Shown: positions 1 through 5,074 of the stretch, piece after piece | How positions within the stretch are numbered: position 1 is the stretch's first letter | Layout: every line of letters starts with the position of its first letter | Origin: Trebonia sp. | Lineage (GTDB): Bacteria > Actinomycetota > Actinomycetes > Streptosporangiales > Streptosporangiaceae | DNA length: 6,255 nt | Assembly (NCBI GenBank): GCA_030038035.1 | Contig: JASHPP010000601.1 | Span: 1-6,255 of the forward strand | Direction: 5' to 3' | Program-made: the position numbers and the translations under genes | Notes under the pieces: model-generated | Database searches by the model: none | What the model was told of the DNA's origin: nothing | Seen by the model: the letters and a program-made list of their open reading frames with translations, nothing else

Positions 1-834
1 CGCGGGCGGGCGACCCGGCGCCGGCCTGCTCTCCCCGGTGCCCAGGGCGCCGGCGGCGGCCGCCATGAACTCGCGGCAGCTGCGGTAGCGATCGCCGGGC
101 TGCCTGGCGAGCACCCGGCTGAAGACCGGGTCGGCGCCGCGCGGCAGGTCGGGGCACAGCGCCGAGGGCGGCGCGGGGCACTCCCCGGCATGAGCCCAGG
201 TGGCCGCCGTGCCATGGTCCCTGCCGAAGGGAACCCGCCCGGTGAGGCACTGGTAGAGGACGCAGCCCAGCGAGTACTGGTCGGCCAGGCCGAGCACTGA
301 CAGGCCCAGGATCTGCTCCGGCGCGACGTAGCCCACCGCGCCGGGGAACATCCCGAAATCGGCGAGGTAGACGTGATCGGGATCGGCGCCGCCGTGCTCG
401 ATCAGCAGGTTCGCGGGCTTCACGTCCCGGTGCACCAGCCCGTTGGCGTGTGCCGCGTCAAGCGCGCGGGCGGCCTGCGTGAGCAGGAAGACGGCGGTCC
501 GCGGCGGGATGCGGCCCCGTTTCCCGAGCAGCAGCCGCAGGTCGGTCCCCGCGACGTACCGCATCGCGATGTAAGGCGCCTCGTCGCTTGACCCCACGTC
601 GTGAATGGGGATCACGTGCGGGTGGTTCAGCGAGGCCGCGATCCGGGAGTCCCCGAGAAAGCGGGCGCGGAAGACGCCGTCGGCGGCAAGCTCGGGAGCG
701 AGCACCTTCAGCGCGACGACGTTGCCGAGCCGGGGATTCTCCGCCTGATAGACCACACTGGTCCGGCCGCGTCCGGCCACGGCGAGTATCCGGTAGCCGG
801 CGAGCTCGTCGCCGACCAGGGGAAGACTGGACAT
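1..834 (-). CDS. Serine/threonine protein kinase, N-terminal catalytic domain (partial, cut by left edge)
   Basis: The visible 278 residues form a bacterial Hanks-type (PknB-like) kinase domain, which transfers phosphate from ATP to Ser/Thr of target proteins. Seen: a glycine loop GRGRTSVVY (21-29), the ATP-anchoring Lys in VALKVL (K43), an alpha-C region FLGDSRIAASLNHP (59-72), the catalytic loop HRDVKPANLL (135-144; D137, K139, N142), DFG (159-161), APE (171-173), subdomain IX ADQYSLGC (184-191) and the subdomain XI Arg in DRYRS (R249). A Pro-rich stretch begins near residue 270. In this family a linker, a membrane segment and a sensor domain commonly follow, but those would lie beyond the edge. 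Two oddities: only nine residues separate DFG from APE, and the usual alpha-C Glu appears to be Asp (D62). The ATG start is backed by GAGGG five bases upstream (840-844). It has its own leader behind the methyltransferase genes, so it is probably a separate transcription unit. Substrate unknown. Confidence 0.93.
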   Translation of the reverse strand, partial: MSSLPLVGDELAGYRILAVAGRGRTSVVYQAENPRLGNVVALKVLAPELAADGVFRARFLGDSRIAASLNHPHVIPIHDVGSSDEAPYIAMRYVAGTDLRLLLGKRGRIPPRTAVFLLTQAARALDAAHANGLVHRDVKPANLLIEHGGADPDHVYLADFGMFPGAVGYVAPEQILGLSVLGLADQYSLGCVLYQCLTGRVPFGRDHGTAATWAHAGECPAPPSALCPDLPRGADPVFSRVLARQPGDRYRSCREFMAAAAGALGTGESRPAPGRPPA

Positions 835-874
835 CGTTACCCTCAGGAAGCAAGGTCAGCGGCCACCGATACAT

Positions 875-902
875 ATAGTAATGATCTGGATACTTTCCGC
901 AA
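875..902 (-). promoter_or_regulatory. Candidate sigma-70-type promoter for the kinase gene
   Basis: Read on the minus strand, TTGCGG (902-897) and TACTAT (880-875) are separated by 16 bp. They match the -35 and -10 consensus at three and four of six positions. The element sits in the only AT-rich patch of the 113-bp gap upstream of the kinase. It would give a leader of about 35 nt containing the GAGGG ribosome binding site. This is pattern matching only; a promoter for another sigma factor is possible. Confidence 0.4.
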
Positions 903-930
903 TAGCATGCGGCGAAATAGGCCGAAATAA
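897..930. repeat. Small inverted and direct repeats around the kinase -35 element (possible operator)
   Basis: A 5-bp inverted repeat, CCGCA (897-901) and TGCGG (908-912) with a 6-nt centre, overlaps the proposed -35 box. Immediately beyond it, GGCGAAATAG (911-920) is followed by GCCGAAATAA (921-930), a tandem direct repeat with an exact 10-bp period, about one helical turn. Location just upstream of a candidate promoter suggests a regulator binding site, but the elements are short and could be chance. Confidence 0.3.
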
Positions 931-947
931 ACGGCGGGGCCGGCGAG

Positions 948-1778
948 CTACGGCTTGCGGCCGACCACGCCGTACACCGGCACCACGTCGTCGAACCGGG
1001 GGTCGCCCGGTTCTGGACGCCATTCGCACACGGGCACGAGTCCCGGCGGGACGAGCTCAAGGCCGTCGACGAGGCTGGCGACCTCCGGGCGGGAACGGTG
1101 GGTGATCCGCTGGCGCGAGAGCTGGTTCCACAGGCGTACGGCCGTCCGCATCGCGGGGTGCAGGTCGCTGGCCTGGTGGTAGACGGCGATGTAGCTGCCG
1201 GACGGGACGGCAGTCACCAGCGCGGACAGCTGGGCGGCGGCCGCCGCGGTGTCGGCGATGAAGGCCAGCGTGGACGTGGACAGCAGCAACACCGCGACGG
1301 GCCGGCCGAAGTCCAGCGTCCGCCGGGCGCCGGCCACCACCGCTTCGGGGTCGCGAATGTGCGCGTCCACGCAGTCGATGGTGCCGGCCGACGTGGACTT
1401 CGTCAGTGCCCTGGCATGGGTGAGCACCATCGGGTCGCTGCTCACGTAGACGATGCGGCAGCGCGGGTCCACGGACTGCGCGACCTGGTGCGTGCGCCCC
1501 GACGTCGCCAGGCCCGGCCCGACGTCGAGGAACTGCCTGATCCCGGCCTCGGCGGCCAGGTATCGCACCGCCCGCTGATGGAAGGCGCGCACGGCGGGCA
1601 CGATCGCGGCGACGACAGGGGCGACCGCGACCGTCGCCTGCACGGCCCTCCGGTCGGCCGCGAAGTTGTCCCGGCCGCCGCCCAGGTAGTCGGCGACGCG
1701 GGCGGGATTCGGCACGGTGGTGTCGATCAGCTCGGCCTTCGCCCGCCGTGTCGCCTCGTCTCGCCAGTCATCTGTCAT
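948..1778 (-). CDS. SAM-dependent methyltransferase-like protein, Methyltransf_19 (DUF574) family, paralogue 1
   Basis: This 276-residue protein belongs to an actinobacterial family with a predicted class I methyltransferase fold; its substrates are largely unknown. Seen: the family N-terminal block PNPARVADYLGGGRDNFAAD (23-42), AFHQRAVRYLAAEAGI (65-80), a good SAM motif I FLDVGPGLATSG (83-94), and the motif II region VYVSSDPMVLTHARAL (110-125). The later blocks are DAHIRDPEAV (138-147), LDFGRPVAVLL (155-165), PSGSYI (192-197) and LELVPPGLVPVCEW (240-253). Oddity: the acidic residue at the end of beta-2 (family pattern YVDNDP, paralogue 2 FADNDP) is Ser here (S113), so ribose binding may be impaired. 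The stretch LLLSTSTLAF is two residues longer than in paralogue 2. The ATG at 1778 is chosen because a perfect AAAGGAGG lies six bases upstream and the protein then aligns with paralogue 2 from residue 1. An in-frame start at 1979 would overlap that gene by 184 nt and adds unrelated Arg/Pro-rich sequence. Second gene of a pair, 17 nt after its neighbour. Confidence 0.9.
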   Translation of the reverse strand: MTDDWRDEATRRAKAELIDTTVPNPARVADYLGGGRDNFAADRRAVQATVAVAPVVAAIVPAVRAFHQRAVRYLAAEAGIRQFLDVGPGLATSGRTHQVAQSVDPRCRIVYVSSDPMVLTHARALTKSTSAGTIDCVDAHIRDPEAVVAGARRTLDFGRPVAVLLLSTSTLAFIADTAAAAAQLSALVTAVPSGSYIAVYHQASDLHPAMRTAVRLWNQLSRQRITHRSRPEVASLVDGLELVPPGLVPVCEWRPEPGDPRFDDVVPVYGVVGRKP

Positions 1779-1784
1779 CTGGGT

Positions 1785-1792
1785 CCTCCTTT
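1785..1792 (-). promoter_or_regulatory. Strong Shine-Dalgarno site deciding the start of paralogue 1
   Basis: AAAGGAGG on the minus strand lies six bases before the ATG at 1778 and begins three bases after the TAG stop of paralogue 2 (1796-1798). It fixes the start and suggests that ribosomes finishing paralogue 2 can readily load on paralogue 1. Confidence 0.85.
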
Positions 1793-1795
1793 CTG

Positions 1796-2641
1796 CTACG
1801 GCTTTCTCGCGACCACGGCGTGCATCGGGATCACCTCTTCGAAATGCGGGTCGTGCCGTCCGTGGCGCCATTCGCCGATGGACACCAGGCCGGGCGGGAC
1901 CAGTTCCAGGCCCGCCACCAGGCTGGCGACCTCGTCCTTGGAGCGGAGCGTGATCTGTTGCTCCGACATCTGGTTCCACCGGCGGGCGGCCATCTCAAGC
2001 GCGGGGTTCAGCTCGCTCGCGATGTGGTGGATCACCATGTGGCTGCCTGACGGCAGCGCGCCCGCCAGCGAGGACACGATGCCCGCGGCCGCGGCGGTGT
2101 CCTCGATGAAGGCCAGGATGAACATCAGCATGACCGCGACCGGCTGGCCGAAGTCCAGCGTTTCCCTGGCGCCTGCCACGATCGCGCCGGGTTCGCTGAC
2201 GTCGGCGTCGACGTAGCCGGTGGCGCCGTGCGGGGTGCCGGCGCCGCGGTCGGGCACGGGCCGCATGAGCGCCCGCGCATGCGCGAGCACCAGGGGGTCG
2301 TTATCGGCGAATACGATGCGGCACCCCGGGTCAGCCGACCACACGATCTCGGTCGTGTCGTTCGACGAGGCCAGGGTCACGCCGACGTAGATGAACTGGC
2401 GCACGCCAGCCTCGCGGACCAGGTATCGCACTGCCCGCTGGTGAAAAGCACGCCACGCGGGCGCGATCAGCTCGATGATGGGGGCCGCCGCGACCAGCGA
2501 CCGGGCGGCCTTCCTGTCGGCCTCGAAGTTGTCCTTGCCGCCATCGAGGTAGTCCGCGACCCGGGCGGCGTTCGGCAGCGTCGCGTCGACCAGCGCGGCC
2601 TCTTCCCTGCGTGCCTCATCGCGCCGCCAGTCAGCCGTCAC
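1796..2641 (-). CDS. Methyltransf_19 (DUF574) family protein, paralogue 2, with degenerate SAM motif I
   Basis: This 281-residue protein is homologous to paralogue 1 over its full length. Shared blocks include ARVADYLDGGKDNFEADRKA (26-45), AFHQRAVRYLVREAGV (65-80), DPLVLAHARAL (115-125), ETLDFGQPVAV (160-170), PSGSHM (197-202) and LELVPPGLVSIGEW (245-258). The motif II region FADNDP (111-116) keeps the acidic residue. Motif I does not look functional: where paralogue 1 has DVGPGL (85-90) this protein has YVGVTL, so the conserved Asp is Tyr (codon TAC at 2389-2387) and the second Gly is Thr. SAM binding by this protein alone is therefore doubtful. A loop at 128-140 is longer than in paralogue 1. 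The start is GTG, preceded at seven bases by GGGAG, and it overlaps the stop of the upstream remnant reading frame as GTGA. Probably co-transcribed with paralogue 1. Function unknown. Confidence 0.87.
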   Translation of the reverse strand: MTADWRRDEARREEAALVDATLPNAARVADYLDGGKDNFEADRKAARSLVAAAPIIELIAPAWRAFHQRAVRYLVREAGVRQFIYVGVTLASSNDTTEIVWSADPGCRIVFADNDPLVLAHARALMRPVPDRGAGTPHGATGYVDADVSEPGAIVAGARETLDFGQPVAVMLMFILAFIEDTAAAAGIVSSLAGALPSGSHMVIHHIASELNPALEMAARRWNQMSEQQITLRSKDEVASLVAGLELVPPGLVSIGEWRHGRHDPHFEEVIPMHAVVARKP

Positions 2642-2772
2642 GCAAGCGCTCCCATGGCTATTGGAAGGCCTGCGCGGCGGGCAGCAGCGCGGCGGCGCCG
2701 TCCGGCGCCGTGGCTGTCGATCAGCGCCGCCTTCGCCCAGCGCGTCCCGTCCCTCCTCCAGTCAGCTATCAT
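2638..2772 (-). pseudogene. Remnant of a third Methyltransf_19 (DUF574) copy
   Basis: An ATG at 2772 opens MIADWRRDGTRWAKAALIDS, which matches the first 20 residues of both downstream paralogues (MTDDWRDEATRRAKAELIDT and MTADWRRDEARREEAALVDA). After residue 20 the frame turns into an Arg/Ala run. The +1 frame then reads AAALLPAAQAFQ and a TAG stop at 2660-2658, resembling AAIVPAVRAFHQ (57-68) of paralogue 1. The piece therefore looks like a gene start joined to a segment from around residue 60, with about 35 codons and most of the rest deleted. The zero frame stays open for 44 codons and its TGA overlaps the GTG of paralogue 2, so it may still be translated as a coupling leader. The N-terminal match is clear; the frame-shifted match is short. 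Confidence 0.6.
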
Positions 2773-2889
2773 CCGCATCACCCCCCGCATGGCCTGACCT
2801 GCGGCTAGGGCGTAGCACGGGTCGCCGGAGCGCCGTGCAACGCCGGCACCGCGGCGCCCGCCGTGTTGCCTACGCAATCGCGGCATCAC

Positions 2890-2925
2890 TCACAGATACC
2901 GCATGGGACCATTTTTATCACAGAT
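2890..2925. repeat. Direct repeat TCACAGAT, 28-bp period
   Basis: TCACAGAT occurs at 2890-2897 and again at 2918-2925 in the same orientation. The second copy abuts the proposed -10 element, on the side facing the -35 box, and the first would lie just downstream of transcription start. Spacing and position fit a repressor site pair, but the units are only 8 bp. Confidence 0.3.
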
Positions 2926-2940
2926 CGGCTCGGGTGACAC
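2912..2940 (-). promoter_or_regulatory. Candidate promoter for the methyltransferase genes
   Basis: Minus-strand GTGTCA (2940-2935) and TAAAAA (2917-2912) are 17 bp apart, each matching the sigma-70 consensus at four of six positions. They lie in the single AT-rich patch between fadB and the methyltransferase run. The resulting transcript would have a leader of roughly 260 nt before paralogue 2, including the remnant. Prediction by pattern only. Confidence 0.35.
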
Positions 2941-2962
2941 CGACTGAAGTGCCAGGGCCGTG

Positions 2963-5071
2963 CTAGCCGTGGAATCGCGCACCGTTTACTTTGGCCGCGA
3001 TCCCGGTCCGGTCCAGGTACGGCGTGATGCCGCCCAGGTGGAACGGCCAGCCCGCGCCGAGGATCATGCACAGGTCGATGTCCTCGGCCGCGGCGGCCAC
3101 CCCCTCGTCAAGCATGATCTTGATCTCCTGAGCCAGCCCCTCCAGCGCCCGCGCGAGCACCTCCGGGCCGGCCGACGGGTGCTCGCCGCCGGCGAGCAGT
3201 GCGAGCACGTCCTGGTCGACGGAGAAGTCCGGCAGGTAGACCGTGGTCTTCCCCGCCGCCACCAGCGCGCGCAGCTTGGGCGACACGGCGAAACGGTCGG
3301 GGAACGCGGCCGCCAGGGTCTCGGTCACGTGCAGCGCGACCGCGGGCCCGACGAGCTGCAGCAGCAGGAACGGGGTCATCGGCAGGCCGAGCGGGTCGGC
3401 CGCGTGCTCGGCGACCTCGAACGGGGTGCCCTCGTCGACCGCGGCGATGAACTCGCCGAGGAACCGCGTCAGCAGCCGGTTCACCACGAACGCCGGCCGG
3501 TCGGCGACGATCACGCAGTTCTTCTTCAGCGTGGCGCCGACCGCGAGCGCGGTCGCGATGGCCGCGTCATCGGTCGAGGCTCCCCGGACGACCTCCACCA
3601 AGGGCAGCACCGCGACGGGGTTGAAGAAGTGGAAGCCGACCACCCGCCCGGCGTCGGACAGGCCGGCGGCCATCTCGGTCACCGACAGCGACGAGGTGTT
3701 GGTGGCGAGCACGCAGTCCGGCCGGACCACGGCCTCGAGTTCGGCGAATACCTGCCTCTTGACGGCAAGCTCCTCGAAGACGGCCTCGATGACGAAGTCG
3801 GCGTCGGCGAAACCGTCCTTCGAGACAGAGCCGGTCACCAGCGCCTTCTGCCGGTTGGCCGCGTCGGGCGAGAGGCGCCCGCGGCTGAGCTGCCTGTCGA
3901 TCTCCGCGTGCACGTACCCCACGCCGGAGTCCACCCGGGCCTGGTCCAGGTCGGTCAGCACCACGGGAACCTGCAGCCGCCGGACGAAAAGCAGCGCGAT
4001 CTGCGCGGCCATCAGCCCGGCGCCCACCACGCCCACCTTGGTGACCGGCCGGGCCAGCGAACGGTCCGGCGCCCCGGCCGGCCGCTTCGCCCGCTTCTGG
4101 ACAAGGTCGAAGGCGTACAGTCCGGCGCGCAGCTCGTCGCTGAGCAGCAGGTCCGCCAGCGCCTCGTCCTCGGCCGCGAACCCCTCGTCGCGGGTCCTGG
4201 TCCGCGCCCCGGCGACCAGCTCAAGCGCCCGGTACGGCGCCGGGGCCGCGCCGTGCAGCTTGCCGTCGGTGAAGAACCGCGCGGCGGCAACCGCCGCGTC
4301 CCAGTCCGCCGCGGATGCCGGCGAAGAACGCGGCACCGTCACCGCGCCGGTGAGCACCCCGGCCGCCCAGCGCAGCGACTCCTCGAGGAAGTCCGCGGGC
4401 TCGAACATCGCGTCGGCGATGCCGAGCCCGAACGCCTCGGGGCCGCGCAGCATCTTGTTCTGCGACAGCGGGTTCTCGATGATCACCTTCAGCGCGGCGG
4501 CGGGCCCGATCAGCCGCGGCAGCAGGTAGGTGCCGCCCCAGCCGGGGACCAGGCCGAGGAAGCACTCGGGCAGGGCGACCATGCCGGCGCCCGAGGAGAT
4601 CGTCCGGTAGGCGCAGTGCAGCGCGACCTCGAGCCCGCCGCCGAGCGCCACCCCGTTGATGAAGCAGAACGACGGCACGCCGAGCTCGCCGAGCCGGCGG
4701 AACACCGCGTGCCCGAGCCGTCCGATGGCCAGCGCCTTCTCCCGGGTGTCGGCCAGCGCCGCGCCGTCCAGGTCCGCGCCGGCGGCGAGGACGAACGGCT
4801 TGCCGGTGACGCCGACGGCGGCGATCTCGCCGCGCGCAGCGCGCGCGGCGAGATCGTCCAGGGCCGCGTTCAGCGACAGCAGGCCGCGGACCCCGAACGT
4901 GTTCGGCTTGGTGTGGTCGTGCCCGTTATCGAGCGTGACCAGCGCGAGCACGCCGGCGGCGGGCGCGACAGCGCCCAGGTCCACGTCGCGGACGATCGCC
5001 TGGGTGACGACTTCATCCGGGTAGTCGTTTTCGAGGGAGAGCAAGCCGGGACCGTTCGGGATCGTGGTCAT
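2963..5071 (-). CDS. fadB: Fatty acid oxidation complex alpha subunit: enoyl-CoA hydratase / 3-hydroxyacyl-CoA dehydrogenase
   Basis: The product is a 702-residue cytoplasmic bifunctional enzyme that hydrates 2-enoyl-CoA to 3-hydroxyacyl-CoA and oxidises it with NAD to 3-ketoacyl-CoA, the substrate of the thiolase encoded upstream. E. coli FadB is of similar length. The N-terminal crotonase domain spans about 40-235, with LAAGADL (95-101) in the oxyanion-hole region. Both catalytic Glu are present: E148 in NGVALGGGLE and E169 in ALPECFLGLVPGWGG. The dehydrogenase follows: Rossmann start KVGVVGAGLMAAQIAL (345-360), Asp that selects NAD (D374 in VLTDLD), NTSS (458-461), catalytic His in GFHFFNPV (H481) paired with E493 in LVEVVRG, and N531. 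C-terminal dehydrogenase helices run to the end. The third Rossmann glycine position is Ala (A355); I recall this as usual in actinobacterial relatives. ATG at 5071 is backed by GAGGAG seven bases upstream, inside fadA, and the gap to fadA is 3 nt, so the two are surely co-transcribed. A long inverted repeat lies at codons 72-83. Confidence 0.95.
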   Translation of the reverse strand: MTTIPNGPGLLSLENDYPDEVVTQAIVRDVDLGAVAPAAGVLALVTLDNGHDHTKPNTFGVRGLLSLNAALDDLAARAARGEIAAVGVTGKPFVLAAGADLDGAALADTREKALAIGRLGHAVFRRLGELGVPSFCFINGVALGGGLEVALHCAYRTISSGAGMVALPECFLGLVPGWGGTYLLPRLIGPAAALKVIIENPLSQNKMLRGPEAFGLGIADAMFEPADFLEESLRWAAGVLTGAVTVPRSSPASAADWDAAVAAARFFTDGKLHGAAPAPYRALELVAGARTRTRDEGFAAEDEALADLLLSDELRAGLYAFDLVQKRAKRPAGAPDRSLARPVTKVGVVGAGLMAAQIALLFVRRLQVPVVLTDLDQARVDSGVGYVHAEIDRQLSRGRLSPDAANRQKALVTGSVSKDGFADADFVIEAVFEELAVKRQVFAELEAVVRPDCVLATNTSSLSVTEMAAGLSDAGRVVGFHFFNPVAVLPLVEVVRGASTDDAAIATALAVGATLKKNCVIVADRPAFVVNRLLTRFLGEFIAAVDEGTPFEVAEHAADPLGLPMTPFLLLQLVGPAVALHVTETLAAAFPDRFAVSPKLRALVAAGKTTVYLPDFSVDQDVLALLAGGEHPSAGPEVLARALEGLAQEIKIMLDEGVAAAAEDIDLCMILGAGWPFHLGGITPYLDRTGIAAKVNGARFHG
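4822..4856. repeat. Perfect 16-bp inverted repeat with 3-nt spacer inside fadB
   Basis: CGATCTCGCCGCGCGC (4822-4837) and its exact reverse complement (4841-4856) flank AGC. In the mRNA this could fold into a 16-bp, GC-rich hairpin with a GCU loop. It covers FadB residues 72-83, DLAARAARGEIA, in the hydratase domain. It is in frame, has no T-tract and does not disturb the protein. Confidence 0.9.
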
Positions 5072-5074
5072 TTC

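Larger units (their letters stand above)
2773..2962. other. Intergenic region between fadB and the methyltransferase genes
   Basis: No convincing gene lies here. A frame open from 2889 runs into the remnant, but upstream of residue 40 it is Arg/Gly-rich and has no good ribosome binding site. The stretch nearest fadB (2886-2940) is AT-rich and holds a candidate promoter and a direct repeat. Further on, GCGCCG (2830-2835) and CGGCGC (2852-2857) form a 6-bp inverted repeat with a 16-nt loop. It has no T-tract, so it is at best leader structure and not a typical terminator. Confidence 0.5.

Noticed and set aside
925..942. CGGC-CCC-GCCG followed by TTTATTT on the minus strand as a terminator for paralogue 1.
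   Set aside because: The stem is only 4 bp with a 3-nt loop; the T-rich stretch is better seen as part of the AT-rich kinase promoter region.
458..1060. A 200-codon minus-strand frame spanning the kinase leader.
   Set aside because: It crosses the kinase promoter and overlaps the kinase in another frame, which carries the real motifs; its translation is Arg-rich and motif-free.
1779..1979. A 67-residue N-terminal extension of paralogue 1 from an upstream in-frame ATG.
   Set aside because: It overlaps the end of paralogue 2, is Arg/Pro/Gly-rich and unlike the family, and lacks a good ribosome binding site. A perfect AAAGGAGG sits before the downstream ATG.
1098..2216. A 372-codon plus-strand open frame across both methyltransferases.
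   Set aside because: It is antisense to two clear family members and its translation is low-complexity with no recognisable domain; long antisense frames are expected at this GC content.
2830..2857. GCGCCG / CGGCGC inverted repeat as an attenuator.
   Set aside because: Six GC pairs with a 16-nt loop are common by chance in such GC-rich DNA, and there is no alternative pairing or T-tract.
2773..2889. Extension of the remnant reading frame up to an ATG at 2889 as a genuine 83-codon gene.
   Set aside because: Only the part from about 2772 resembles anything known; the upstream part is Arg/Gly-rich and has no convincing start signal.
2948..2974. A hairpin over the fadB stop codon (CCACGGC and GCCCTGG) as a terminator.
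   Set aside because: It has a central mismatch and no following T-tract, so it does not make a convincing intrinsic terminator.
3243..4529. A 428-codon plus-strand open frame inside fadB.
   Set aside because: It is a Ser/Ala/Arg-rich shadow of a well-supported gene on the other strand.
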